From assembly GCA_964498785.1 (NCBI GenBank), contig CAZCJL010000010.1, positions 1-64,000 of the forward strand: a DNA stretch of 64,000 bases, read 5' to 3'. Below are positions 6,658 to 15,155 of this stretch, piece after piece. The position numbers and the translations under genes were made by a program. Position 1 is the first letter of the stretch, and every line of letters begins with the position of its first letter. A model generated the notes under the pieces. The model was not told the DNA's origin. It was given only the letters and a program-made list of their open reading frames with translations, and made no database searches. This stretch comes from Mariaggregatimicrobium sp964498785. Lineage in GTDB: Bacteria; Zhuqueibacterota; Zhuqueibacteria; Thermofontimicrobiales; Thiofontviventaceae.

Positions 6658-7623
6658 ATGGCGACGAGATCCACCCCGAAGGCCGCTCCTGCGGCCAAGA
6701 AGCCGGCTGCGAAGACCCCGGCCAAGAAGCCGACTACCCGGAAGCCTGCGGCCCGTCGCACGGCCAAGGAGGACAAGGAGGACAAGGTGGCCGAGCCCCG
6801 GAAGCCGGAGCCCGTCCTGCCGAAGTACGGGGACAAGGGGGCCCGGGCCCTGCCCTCGAAGAAGACCTGCGAGGCCTTCGCCCGGGGCGAGGGCGTGCCG
6901 CCCCTGAAGCTGACCCGCGAGCAGCAGAAGAAGATCCTCGAGGCCGAGCCGCCCGAGGTCCAGAAGCCGGCTCCCCTGGACGACCAGGGCCTGCCCCAGA
7001 AGCCGAAGGAGGCCTACGTCTGCAACTCGAGCCACGACGGCATGGAGCACGCCCCCGACTGCCGGTGCCAGAAGTGCACGTGCGACGAGCTCGAGGCCGG
7101 GCCGCCGCCGCCCACCCGCCCCAGCCTGGGCGCCGCGCCCCGGATGCGGACCCACCGGATCTACGACGACCCGTCCTTCCTGGCCGATCCCTGGACCCCG
7201 GTCCAGCTGGCCTGCCACGCCATGATCGACACCCTGGCCCAGATGCGGACCGACACCATGATCCGCCGGCGGCCGGTCGACGAGAGCGACATGCAGGACC
7301 TGGTGAAGCTCCAGACGAAGGTCGACAAGCTGGTCAGCATGCTGTCGACCAACGTCAACAGCGAGTTCGGCGACTACCACCGCCAGCAGGACCCCGCGCC
7401 CTCCAGCTACAAGTCGGCCTCCAAGGGCCCGACGCTCGTCCTGGGTGTCGGCACCTGCCCGGAATGCCGGGGCTCCGGCTACCTGGGCCCCGAGGGCATG
7501 GACGAGAATTGCCGGGACTGCGGGGCCACCGGCTACCGGGACAACTGCCTGCACTGCGGCACCCCGATCGGTCTCGACTCCAAGCTCAAGAAGCGGTGCG
7601 TGGGCTGCGGGCGCCGGCTCTAG
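6658..7623 (+). CDS. Histone H1-like tail fused to DnaJ-type zinc finger
   Basis: A 321-residue protein. Residues 1-40 are an Ala/Lys/Pro-rich tail (AAPAAKKPAAKTPAKKP) like eukaryotic H1 or bacterial HU-tail repeats, likely DNA-binding. A Cys cluster (CRCQKCTC) lies near residue 140. Residues 265-320 hold CPECRGSGYLG and CRDCGATGY, the CxxCxGxG pattern of DnaJ zinc fingers, plus CLHCG and CVGCG. GAGGAG precedes the ATG. It may be a nucleoid-associated or chaperone-like scaffold protein; the true role is unknown. A strong hairpin follows. Confidence 0.75.
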   Translation: MATRSTPKAAPAAKKPAAKTPAKKPTTRKPAARRTAKEDKEDKVAEPRKPEPVLPKYGDKGARALPSKKTCEAFARGEGVPPLKLTREQQKKILEAEPPEVQKPAPLDDQGLPQKPKEAYVCNSSHDGMEHAPDCRCQKCTCDELEAGPPPPTRPSLGAAPRMRTHRIYDDPSFLADPWTPVQLACHAMIDTLAQMRTDTMIRRRPVDESDMQDLVKLQTKVDKLVSMLSTNVNSEFGDYHRQQDPAPSSYKSASKGPTLVLGVGTCPECRGSGYLGPEGMDENCRDCGATGYRDNCLHCGTPIGLDSKLKKRCVGCGRRL

Positions 7624-7645
7624 CCCGTCGGACGGTTGAGCTGCA

Positions 7646-7680
7646 CCGACCCTCCTGGAACATGCTTCCAGGAGGGTCGG
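7646..7680 (+). terminator. Perfect 15-bp hairpin; terminator or ribosome-site occluder
   Basis: CCGACCCTCCTGGAA (7646-7660) and TTCCAGGAGGGTCGG (7666-7680) pair perfectly around the loop CATGC. The 3' arm contains AGGAGGG, the Shine-Dalgarno sequence of the gene starting at 7684, so any transcript reading through would hide that site. There is no T-tract. Confidence 0.7.
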
Positions 7681-7683
7681 AAA

Positions 7684-8166
7684 ATGGCTCAGTTCATCAC
7701 GCTTCCAGGCACCGTGGAGTCGGAAGGCAAGCACCGCCACCTGGCGGACGACCTGATCTTCGACCCGTTCCCCGAGCTCTTTGATCTCGGGTTCCAGCGG
7801 ACGACGACCTTCGTCAGTGTGAAGGACGAGAACGGGGTGGAGGCCCAGCGTCAGCTGCTGGACTCCAACGGGTTCGTGGTCGTGCCGAAGGGCTGGCCGT
7901 CGGACGGATACAGCATCCCGAACGGCCTGCAGTGGCTGGTCGGGAAGCGGCATGGTTCGGGCTGCGAGGCGGCCTACATGCACGACTGGGTGATGGGCGC
8001 GCTGCGCCTGTCCGACATCGACCAGGGCCTGGCCGGGGACCGCATGTTCCTGTGGGGTATGAGGGCTCGGGGAGTTTCGTGGTTCCGGAGGCGCCTCTAC
8101 TACCGGGCGGTCCGGTGGTTCGGCGACGCCTATCGGTGCTACCTGGACTGGAAACAAGGTAGGTAA
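7684..8166 (+). CDS. DUF1353-like phage protein
   Basis: A 160-residue protein. The core GWPSDGYSIPNGLQWL, then GCEAAYMHDW, matches the DUF1353 pattern (TDGASIP followed by an AAxxHD motif) common in phages; the function is unknown, perhaps a structural or peptidase-like fold. The ATG at 7684 is chosen over an upstream one (7636) because AGGAGGG lies just before it, within the arm of the hairpin 7646-7680. The stop overlaps the next start (TAATG). Confidence 0.7.
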   Translation: MAQFITLPGTVESEGKHRHLADDLIFDPFPELFDLGFQRTTTFVSVKDENGVEAQRQLLDSNGFVVVPKGWPSDGYSIPNGLQWLVGKRHGSGCEAAYMHDWVMGALRLSDIDQGLAGDRMFLWGMRARGVSWFRRRLYYRAVRWFGDAYRCYLDWKQGR

Positions 8167-8537
8167 TGACCAAGAAGTTCGAGGAGCTGGCGGAGGAGGT
8201 CGAATCGAGCCTCAGCCAGCTCAGCGCGTGCAGCGACAGTGGATCGCTGCACGCGACCATCGAGCACCTGCGAACGGTGCTCGTGAGTCTGCGGTACGAC
8301 GTGGACAACGGCAACTACGAGGGCGAGGAGTGCGACGCGCTCCGCCAGCAGCTGCTGGGCGAGCTCGAGGAGCTGGTCAAGGGCATCGCCCCGATCCTGC
8401 AGGCGCTGCTCGGGGTGCTGGGCGACGCCAGTAACCTGGACCGCGACTATAATGGGGCGAGAGGGATTTTCCTTCTCGCCCACACACGGCAACTTACGCC
8501 GTATTCGGACCCCAACGTTACCGTTGGAACGGATTAG
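8166..8537 (+). CDS. Unknown 123-residue helical protein
   Basis: An acidic, heptad-like helical protein (about residues 1-95), starting on TAATG overlapped with the previous stop. The last 30 codons run through a TATAAT box and three hairpins belonging to the leader of the next gene, so the C-terminus may be a by-product of that regulatory sequence. No domain is recognised. Confidence 0.55.
   Translation: MTKKFEELAEEVESSLSQLSACSDSGSLHATIEHLRTVLVSLRYDVDNGNYEGEECDALRQQLLGELEELVKGIAPILQALLGVLGDASNLDRDYNGARGIFLLAHTRQLTPYSDPNVTVGTD
8448..8527 (+). promoter_or_regulatory. Promoter and structured leader of the SbcD/conjugation operon
   Basis: A perfect TATAAT (8448-8453) stands out in GC-rich DNA. 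Its -35 region at 17 nt is poor (ACGCCA). Three hairpins follow: GGGCGAGA/TCTCGCCC (8455-8481), ACGGC/GCCGT (8486-8502) and CCAACG/CGTTGG (8512-8527). A transcript from here would have a structured leader of about 80 nt before the ATG at 8546. Confidence 0.5.
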
Positions 8538-8545
8538 AGTAAGTG

Positions 8546-9661
8546 ATGCCTGAGCCCGCTTTCATCGTCTGTGGCGACGCCCATCTGGATTCACTGATCT
8601 GGAAGGCCCGCCACAAGATCACCGGGGACGCCGAGGCCGCCTTCAAGGCGGTCGTCGACCTGGCGATCGAGCTGCACCTGCCACTGGTGCTGGCCGGTGA
8701 CGTGTTCGATCACGTCAACCCGTCGACCCCGATCATCCTCTTCTTCCGGCAGCAGATGGACCGCTGCCAGGAGGAGTGCGTCGACGTCTACTTCATCCAG
8801 GGCAATCACGACAAGCGACGGGAGGACGTCCCGCTGGTCAGCGCCCTGCACCACCACCCGAAGTGGCTGGACATGTACGCGAGCCCCGACCTCCCGGGCG
8901 GGCCGGTCTCGATCGGCGGCGTCTGCTGCCAGGGCCTGGACTACGACACCCGCGAGCGGATTCAGGAGAAGATCGGGTCGATGCACAACCGGCGCCGGCC
9001 CGACGTCCTGGTCATGCACCAGGCGGTGAAGCAGCACCTGCGGTTCGAGGACGCGTGGAACGCGGACCTCGAGTGGGTGCCGGAGGACGTCAAGCTGATC
9101 GTGCTGGGCGACCTGCACGCGCAGCTGCAGAGCTCGGTCCGCGAGGGCCAGGAGGCGGCCTACACCTGCTCGACGCACCCCCGCAACCTGCGGGAGCTCG
9201 AGTCCCACCACTGCCTGGTCGTGAACGAGGATCTGACCTGGTACCGCGAGGAACTGCCGGTCCGGTCGATGCGTGAGTTCCGGCTCACGGCCAACGACCA
9301 GATCGCCGAGGTCGAGCGATGGCTGAGAGAGTGTCCGCGCGGACACTTTCCGCCGGTCGCCTGGCTCAAGCACACGCCGGACGTCCAGTCCGAGTGCATG
9401 CGGCTGGAGGCCGAGCAGGATACCGCGATCATCGTCCGCGAGGGCTATACGGCCGTCAGCGAGATGGAGATCGAGGACGTGCTGGAAGAGGCGGTCGACG
9501 CCGACAGCCTGATCAACATCGAGCAGCTGCTCGGGACGCTGATCGACCCGGAGACCGACGAGGAGGCGTTCTCGTTCGTGCTCGAGCTGATCCGGGAGGG
9601 CGAGTCCGTCCTGGATGTCATCCGCCGACGGCGCCAGGAGGCCCTGGCTGAGGAGCATTGA
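8546..9661 (+). CDS. sbcD: Mre11/SbcD-like nuclease (T4 gp47 type)
   Basis: A metallophosphatase-fold DNA nuclease that partners with the SbcC/Rad50-like ATPase at 12777 in double-strand break end processing. All motifs are present in the 371-residue protein: GDAH (10-13), GDVFDH (51-56), GNHD (86-89), VMHQ (157-159) and GDLH (188-191). Length is near the family norm. ATG 8546 is taken; a GTG one codon earlier is possible. Unusually, the partner gene is separated from it by four ubiquitin-conjugation genes instead of lying next to it. Copy 2 of the dispersed palindrome is inside this gene. Confidence 0.9.
   Translation: MPEPAFIVCGDAHLDSLIWKARHKITGDAEAAFKAVVDLAIELHLPLVLAGDVFDHVNPSTPIILFFRQQMDRCQEECVDVYFIQGNHDKRREDVPLVSALHHHPKWLDMYASPDLPGGPVSIGGVCCQGLDYDTRERIQEKIGSMHNRRRPDVLVMHQAVKQHLRFEDAWNADLEWVPEDVKLIVLGDLHAQLQSSVREGQEAAYTCSTHPRNLRELESHHCLVVNEDLTWYREELPVRSMREFRLTANDQIAEVERWLRECPRGHFPPVAWLKHTPDVQSECMRLEAEQDTAIIVREGYTAVSEMEIEDVLEEAVDADSLINIEQLLGTLIDPETDEEAFSFVLELIREGESVLDVIRRRRQEALAEEH
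9332..9345. repeat. Dispersed palindrome TGTCCGCGCGGACA, copy 2
   Basis: Perfect copy within the SbcD-like coding sequence, in the context GTGTCCGCGCGGACACTTT shared with copies 4 and 7. An intragenic position argues against a simple promoter operator. Confidence 0.75.
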
Positions 9662-11124
9662 TGGCAGCCCATGCCTATTACGTGATGCAGGCGAACATCA
9701 GCCGAGAGCGGCTGACGGAAGCCGGCATCGAGATCATCGGCGAGCACGAGCTGTCCTTCGATCCGGCCGCCCCGGACGAGAAGCTGGTGTGCTGGGTGAT
9801 CCCTGCGAGCGGGGTGGAGCGCCTGCGCGACTTCACGTACAACGTGCAGGTGGTCCCGCTCGACCATCTCGACGAGCGGAGTTCGTTCGTGGCCATCGCC
9901 AACCCCGATGGCTCGCGGGCTCGGCCCGACGCCGACCCCCGGACGATCAAGCTCGTCCGCTTCCTCGCCTGGAACCGGAGCCCCGAACAGCGGGCCAGGT
10001 TCAAGGAGATCATCGAGCAGGAATTGGTGCCGGTTGTCGGGGACGTCAACGTCTTCCATAACCCGCAGCCGTTCGTCCGGCCGCCGGGTGACGCGGGCCG
10101 GGGCCTGATCCTGCACCTGCATTCGTCCCCGGAGCACGGGCAGTACGATCTGCCGCAGGAGCTGTGGGGCCTGAGCTACGCCCAGCATCTGACCGACCGG
10201 ACGGCCGTCGGCCTGTGGATGGACGGTACTCCGTTCTACAGCCGCGAGGGGGTGGAGATCGGCGCGATCAAGGATCGCAACGCCTACATCTACCTCGACC
10301 CGACACACGCCCCGCACACCGACAGCGATCTGCGGGACGACATCTTCCGGCATATCTGCAAGACGATCGCCGAGCAGATCCGCAGCCCCGGCGGCCTTCC
10401 GTCTCACGAGGCGGTGCGTCTGAACTATGTCGAGAAGTGCATGGGCCGGGCGAACGTCGAGAAGCGGAAGCTCACGAGCCGGGTCAGTGAGCTCGAGTCG
10501 AAGATCGAGGAGCACCAGAAGGAGCTGGCGAGCGCCCTGCGCGAGTACCGGCAGACCGACGGTCAGCTGCGGCACTTCGACCAGTACGTCAGTGACATGC
10601 GCCGTCGTCTGGGCCTGGAGTTCGACAAGCTGGCTGAGATGCCGAGTTTGAAGTCGGTCTCCTGGCGCGGCGAGATGCTGATGGTCGAGACCCGGATGAT
10701 CTTCTGCATCGACCCGCGTACCGGGCACGAGCATGAGATCGGCGAGATCAGTATCGTGATCGACGGCGAGCGGGCTCAGGTCCGCTTCCGCAACCAGACG
10801 CACCAGATCAACGGCCTGGAGCCGAACATGCAGGCGCCGCACGTCTTCCCGACGGGCAAGGCCTGCCTCGGCAACATGGACTCTGCGATCCCGCCGCTCA
10901 TCGCGAAGTTCGAGTGGGCGGCGGCCATCCACATGTGCCTTCACTTCCTGCGGGACGTGAACGTGGCCGATCCGGCAGGTAAGCACATCGACAAGTGGCC
11001 GGTACACCGGACCAAGGACCAGATCGAGGCTGAGCGGAACCAGACTGAAGAGGAACGACGCGCGGCTCTGGCCGACGCGGCGGCCTCGACGGCCGACCAG
11101 ACCACAGCGACGGCGGAGGTCTAA
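9661..11124 (+). CDS. E2-like ubiquitin-conjugating protein, module A
   Basis: A 487-residue protein. Residues 1-250 are an unrecognised N-terminal region; 255-310 look like coiled coil; about 310-450 form an E2 (UBC) domain ending in APHVFPTGKACLGN with His394 and candidate catalytic Cys402, the pattern HxxxxxGxxCLGN of bacterial E2 proteins of PRTRC-type cassettes. The tail is Ala/Glu-rich. The start ATG overlaps the SbcD stop (TGATG) and the stop overlaps the JAB gene (TAATG), so all are translationally coupled. Predicted role: accept the ubiquitin-like protein from the E1 at 11818 and transfer it to a target. Confidence 0.85.
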   Translation: MAAHAYYVMQANISRERLTEAGIEIIGEHELSFDPAAPDEKLVCWVIPASGVERLRDFTYNVQVVPLDHLDERSSFVAIANPDGSRARPDADPRTIKLVRFLAWNRSPEQRARFKEIIEQELVPVVGDVNVFHNPQPFVRPPGDAGRGLILHLHSSPEHGQYDLPQELWGLSYAQHLTDRTAVGLWMDGTPFYSREGVEIGAIKDRNAYIYLDPTHAPHTDSDLRDDIFRHICKTIAEQIRSPGGLPSHEAVRLNYVEKCMGRANVEKRKLTSRVSELESKIEEHQKELASALREYRQTDGQLRHFDQYVSDMRRRLGLEFDKLAEMPSLKSVSWRGEMLMVETRMIFCIDPRTGHEHEIGEISIVIDGERAQVRFRNQTHQINGLEPNMQAPHVFPTGKACLGNMDSAIPPLIAKFEWAAAIHMCLHFLRDVNVADPAGKHIDKWPVHRTKDQIEAERNQTEEERRAALADAAASTADQTTATAEV

Positions 11125-11816
11125 TGCTGTTCTTATCACCGCCGACGGACTCGTTCGATACGACGTTCTACGGCATTCCCACGATCATCATCACGCAGCA
11201 GTGCTCCATCGACATGTGGCACATAGTGCAGATGGTCGACATGGAGGTCGGCTGGCTCTGCGTCTGCAACGAGACGGAGAAGGGCGACTTCATCCTGTCC
11301 GAGGTCGTGCTCCCGACCCAGGAGTGCCACTCGGCGACCACCGAGCTCACGGCCAGCGGCCTGATGGACGTTGGCATGCAGCTGCTGAACGAGGACGATG
11401 CCCGGGGCATCGACCCGAAGTCCGAGGAGTACCGCTTTAATCACCTGACCTGCTGGATGCACTCGCACCACACGATGGGCGTGAGCCCCAGCGGCCAGGA
11501 CGACAAGCAGATGGCGGACTTCTGCCGGATGGGCGGGGAGCGCAACGCGGCCTACGTCCGGGGCATCGCCAACAAGGCAGGCCTGATCGAGTTCACGGTC
11601 TACTACCGGTGCTCGAAGACCTGGAAGGTCATCAAGGACGTCCCGTGGCAGGTTCAGCACGAGCCGCTGGCCGAGGTCAAGGACCGCTGGGGCAGCCTGA
11701 TCAAGGAGCGGGTCGGCCGCCTCGGCCCCTCCCGCGTGAGCTCCGTCCGTGCTCCGATCGTCGGCGCCAGCCCGAAGGGCGGGCGTGGCGGCCGCGGCGG
11801 CCGCTGGGGGGCGTGA
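11124..11816 (+). CDS. JAB/JAMM metallopeptidase, module A
   Basis: A 230-residue deubiquitinase-like zinc peptidase. The JAMM signature HSHHTMGVSPSGQD gives His113, His115, Ser123 and Asp126 with exact H-x-H-x7-S-x2-D spacing; Glu41 (DMEVGW) is the likely general base. The C-terminus is a Gly/Arg-rich tail (GGRGGRGGRWG). It would trim a ubiquitin-like precursor or remove it from conjugates. It starts on TAATG overlap with the E2 gene and ends 1 nt before the E1 start codon. Confidence 0.88.
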   Translation: MLFLSPPTDSFDTTFYGIPTIIITQQCSIDMWHIVQMVDMEVGWLCVCNETEKGDFILSEVVLPTQECHSATTELTASGLMDVGMQLLNEDDARGIDPKSEEYRFNHLTCWMHSHHTMGVSPSGQDDKQMADFCRMGGERNAAYVRGIANKAGLIEFTVYYRCSKTWKVIKDVPWQVQHEPLAEVKDRWGSLIKERVGRLGPSRVSSVRAPIVGASPKGGRGGRGGRWGA

Positions 11817-11817
11817 C

Positions 11818-12525
11818 ATGGCGAACCTCGTCGACCCCCTTCGCCACATGTCGGTCTTCAGCCCGGCGGCCTTCGGGCACCGTGAGGTGCATGTCGTGGG
11901 TTGCGGGGCGACCGGCAGCCGCATAGCGATGGAGTTGGCCAAGCTCGGAGTGCAGTGCCTGCACCTCTGGGACTTCGACCGGGTCGAGGAGCACAACATC
12001 GCGAACCAGCTGTTCGGCGTCCGCGACGTCGGCCGGACCAAGGTCGAGGCGCTCGAGGACCGGATCTTCGCGGACACCGGCCTGGAGTGCATCGCGCACA
12101 ACGAGCGGGTGACGGCCGAGACCAGTCTGCAGGGCGTCGTGTTCCTGCTGACCGACACCATGGCCAGCCGGCGCGAGATCTGGGATGGCGCGATCAAACT
12201 GAAGCCCTGGGTGGACGTGTTGATCGAGACCCGGATGGACAAGTACGAGGCTCGGGTCTACACCGTCAACCCGACCTCGCCCGCCGAGTTCGAGTTCTGG
12301 GAGCGCACGCTCTACTCGGACGACGAGGCGACGACCTCCCTCTGCGGCAGCCGGGTCAGCATCGGCCCGACCGCCGCACTGATTCAGGCCCACGCCGTGT
12401 GGGCGATGATCAGGTGGTTCAACTGGTACGAGAACGACGACGTTCAGGCACCGGATACCGAACTGCTGCTCTGCATCAACCCGCCGGTGGTCATGGGGCA
12501 CACGCCCCGATTTGCGCTTCGCTGA
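11818..12525 (+). CDS. E1/ThiF-like activating enzyme, module A
   Basis: A 235-residue Rossmann-fold adenylyltransferase. The ATP-binding glycine motif GCGATG is at 28-33; the acidic residue of WDFDRVE (52-54) and HNIANQLF match the ThiF/MoeB/E1 pattern; Cys176 in TTSLCGSR is the candidate thioester cysteine. It should adenylate the C-terminus of a ubiquitin-like protein and pass it to the E2 at 9661. It is shorter than eukaryotic E1 and similar to PRTRC-type ThiF proteins. It lies directly after JAB and 45 nt before the ubiquitin-like gene. Confidence 0.87.
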   Translation: MANLVDPLRHMSVFSPAAFGHREVHVVGCGATGSRIAMELAKLGVQCLHLWDFDRVEEHNIANQLFGVRDVGRTKVEALEDRIFADTGLECIAHNERVTAETSLQGVVFLLTDTMASRREIWDGAIKLKPWVDVLIETRMDKYEARVYTVNPTSPAEFEFWERTLYSDDEATTSLCGSRVSIGPTAALIQAHAVWAMIRWFNWYENDDVQAPDTELLLCINPPVVMGHTPRFALR

Positions 12526-12569
12526 CCTTGGCATTCCTCATCATCATTCACCAGCATCAGGAGCATACC

Positions 12570-12773
12570 ATGCAGGTACGCTGCGGACTCGTCACCTCCG
12601 GCATCGACAGCTACGACGTCCCGGACGACGCGACGGTCGGTCAGGTCATCGAGCTGGCCGGCCTCGACACCACCAACATGGAGATCAAGCTGAACGGCGA
12701 ACCGGCCGACCTCGGCACGGGCGTCGTCGAGGGCGACACGATCCTCCTCGCCACCAAGGCCAAGGGCAACTAG
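12570..12773 (+). CDS. Ubiquitin-like beta-grasp protein, module A
   Basis: A 67-residue ThiS/MoaD-like protein, a normal length for the fold. KLNGEPADLGTG and VEGDTILL match the NGE and EGDxxxL blocks of the family. AGGAG precedes the ATG. The C-terminus is AKGN rather than a clean diglycine, recalling PRTRC protein C, which also lacks a canonical GG. The ligated form may need trimming, or this protein may be conjugated through a single glycine. It lies between E1 and the SbcC-like gene. Confidence 0.8.
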   Translation: MQVRCGLVTSGIDSYDVPDDATVGQVIELAGLDTTNMEIKLNGEPADLGTGVVEGDTILLATKAKGN

Positions 12774-12776
12774 CCC

Positions 12777-15155
12777 GTGCGCCTGGGCCGTCTGCGACTC
12801 AGGAACATCGGTCCGCACCGGGAACTGGACATCGAGTTCGGCCCCGGCATCAACGGCATCGTCGGCTCCAACGGCTGTGGCAAGTCCACGGTCCTGGATG
12901 CCATCACGATCGCGATCGTGAATGAGTCGCGCCAGCCCGGCGGTCGAGCGGACAACGTCACGTGGGGCGAGTCCAGGGGGGCGATCTCCCTGGACTTCCA
13001 CCACGGCGACGGGAGCTACACCGTCGAGCGGTATCTCGGGCGGAAGCCCGGACAGAAACTGGTCACGCCCCGGGCCGAGTACACCAAGGCAGCCGAGATC
13101 AACGAGCAGCTCGAGCTGATCCTCGGCACGACGATGCAGGCGTTGCTGGACAACGTCTTCATCCCCCAGAAGCGGATCGAGGCTGTTTTCTCCGATCAGC
13201 GGGGCGTTCGCCTGCGCGAGATTCAGCGGACGGTCGGGCTGGCCCGCGCCCAGAAGGCGTGGGAGGCCCTGGGCGACGAGATCTCAGATCAGCAGCTGAC
13301 CGTCGGCCTGGAGGAGCAGATCACCTCGACCCGCGGCTCCCTGGAGAACGCTGAGGCTGAGGAGCTGGCCCTGCGCGACCGGCTCTCGGAGCTGGACACC
13401 GAGATCCGGGATCTGCTTCCGGCTCGGGTCCTCGTTCAGCGGGCCGACGAGCGCCGGCGGACGTCCGCCGCCATCCAGCAGGCGGAGCGCGAGGCACGGG
13501 AGGCTGCCAGTCAGCTGAAGACGGCACTCGCCGACCTCGAGCGGGCCCAGGCGGAGCACGAGGCTGCGAGGAACACGGCCGAGAGCGGCCGTCAGGCGGC
13601 CGAGAGCGCCCGTGAGAGCCTTTTGCGGTACCGGGCCGACCAGAGGGCCTGGGAGCAGGCAAAGCGGCTCCTGGAGGAGCTACGGGCCATCGAGCAGGAC
13701 CTTGGCCGTACACCGCCCCCGGACCGCAGTCGGATGGATGAAATCTACGAGCGCGGGGCCAAGATTCAGGCGACTCTCCAGACTCGAACTCAGCAGTTGG
13801 AGGGCAAGGCCCCGAGGCCCGAGGCTCCGGGCGAGGCCGAACTCCGGAAGGAGGCGGCGGCCGTCGAGCAGCGGTGGCTGAACTTCAAGGACGCGCCGAC
13901 GCCGGACGAGGAGGCGCTCCGACGGCAGCTGGACCGGGCGCGCGTCCACAAGGTCGAGTTGGACCAGGGCGTCTGCCCGACCTGCGGCCAGGACGCGCCC
14001 GAGTGGCTGGTTCAGCAGAACGAGTCCTCGCTCGCGGACCTGCAGGCGCAGTACGCTGAGGCTAAGCGGGATCGCGAGCTGGCCAACGCGCGGCTGCGGG
14101 CCGAGCTCGAGGCTCAGATGGCGGAGACCCGGACCAAGCTCGAGGGAATCGAGAAAGCGGCGAGGGTCGCGATCAGCAAGTCGATCGAGAAGCTGAGTGC
14201 TGAGCACGATCGGCTGGCTGCTGAGTGGAAGGAACTCAATGAGGAGGCGAAGCGGTGGGACGCGCTGAGCGCGCGGGCCCAGGCCCTCCGAGATCAGATG
14301 CCGGACGTCGGGGACGAGCCCGAGCCGGTGGACGAGCGTGCACTCCAGACGAAGGTCGAGCTCTTCGACCGCGTCCTGCTGCGCGTCCAGGAGCTGAGCA
14401 CACAGGTTCAGCTGCATGACCAGGCGGCCACGCAGGCCGGGGACCGGGCGGCACGCGCCCGCGAGGCCCTGGCCGCCCTATCCGTCGAAGGCGGCGAGGA
14501 GATCGACGAGGAGACGGAGGCCGACGCCCGGCGTCAGGTCTCCCTTCTCGAGGCCCGTGAAGAGGCTCGACGCCGGCTGGTGGAAGAGCTGACGTCGGCG
14601 GAGATCAGGGCCCGGGAATACCGGGCTCAGCTCGGGCGGTTGCTCGAGCGGGAGCAGCTGGAGGCCCGACAGCGGCGGTGGACCGTCGTCTGTCGCCGGG
14701 CTCGTGAGGCGCTCCACACTTCCGCCCTCCCGTCGCTGATCATGGGAGCCTACGCCCGGCTCCTGAACGAACGGATGGCCTCCTACCTGCACGCGTGGGA
14801 GGCTCCGTTCCGGCTCTGGCTGGATGATGAACAGCTGGAGTTCATCGCCGAGAAGGAGGAGGGGTATCCGATCCCCGCCGACCGACTCTCCGGCGGTGAG
14901 GAGGTCGTGGGTGCGACGTCCTACCGCGTGGGCATGGCCGACACCTTCGCCCGTCAGGTGGGGCTGCTGGTTCTCGACGAGCCGACCAACCACCTGGACA
15001 AGAACAACATCGTCCACCTGCAGCGGTTGCTCCTTCGCCTGAAGGAGCTGGCCGGGGCGACCGGACGGCAGATCCTCATCGTGACTCATGAAGAGTCACT
15101 GATGGGCTTTTTCGATCATTCCATCACTCTCACTTCAGGAAGCGACTCACCATGA
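12777..15155 (+). CDS. sbcC: Rad50/SbcC-like ATPase (T4 gp46 type)
   Basis: A 792-residue SMC-like ATPase. Walker A GSNGCGKST at 30-38; long coiled coils; zinc-hook CPTC at 400-403 in the middle; signature LSGGEE at 704-709; Walker B LLVLDEPTNHLD at about 730; and a VTHE switch. With the nuclease at 8546 it forms an Mre11-Rad50-like complex for end resection. GTG start 3 nt after the ubiquitin-like gene; the stop overlaps the second ubiquitin-like gene (ATGA). Shorter than bacterial SbcC, close to phage gp46-type proteins. Confidence 0.93.
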   Translation: MRLGRLRLRNIGPHRELDIEFGPGINGIVGSNGCGKSTVLDAITIAIVNESRQPGGRADNVTWGESRGAISLDFHHGDGSYTVERYLGRKPGQKLVTPRAEYTKAAEINEQLELILGTTMQALLDNVFIPQKRIEAVFSDQRGVRLREIQRTVGLARAQKAWEALGDEISDQQLTVGLEEQITSTRGSLENAEAEELALRDRLSELDTEIRDLLPARVLVQRADERRRTSAAIQQAEREAREAASQLKTALADLERAQAEHEAARNTAESGRQAAESARESLLRYRADQRAWEQAKRLLEELRAIEQDLGRTPPPDRSRMDEIYERGAKIQATLQTRTQQLEGKAPRPEAPGEAELRKEAAAVEQRWLNFKDAPTPDEEALRRQLDRARVHKVELDQGVCPTCGQDAPEWLVQQNESSLADLQAQYAEAKRDRELANARLRAELEAQMAETRTKLEGIEKAARVAISKSIEKLSAEHDRLAAEWKELNEEAKRWDALSARAQALRDQMPDVGDEPEPVDERALQTKVELFDRVLLRVQELSTQVQLHDQAATQAGDRAARAREALAALSVEGGEEIDEETEADARRQVSLLEAREEARRRLVEELTSAEIRAREYRAQLGRLLEREQLEARQRRWTVVCRRAREALHTSALPSLIMGAYARLLNERMASYLHAWEAPFRLWLDDEQLEFIAEKEEGYPIPADRLSGGEEVVGATSYRVGMADTFARQVGLLVLDEPTNHLDKNNIVHLQRLLLRLKELAGATGRQILIVTHEESLMGFFDHSITLTSGSDSP

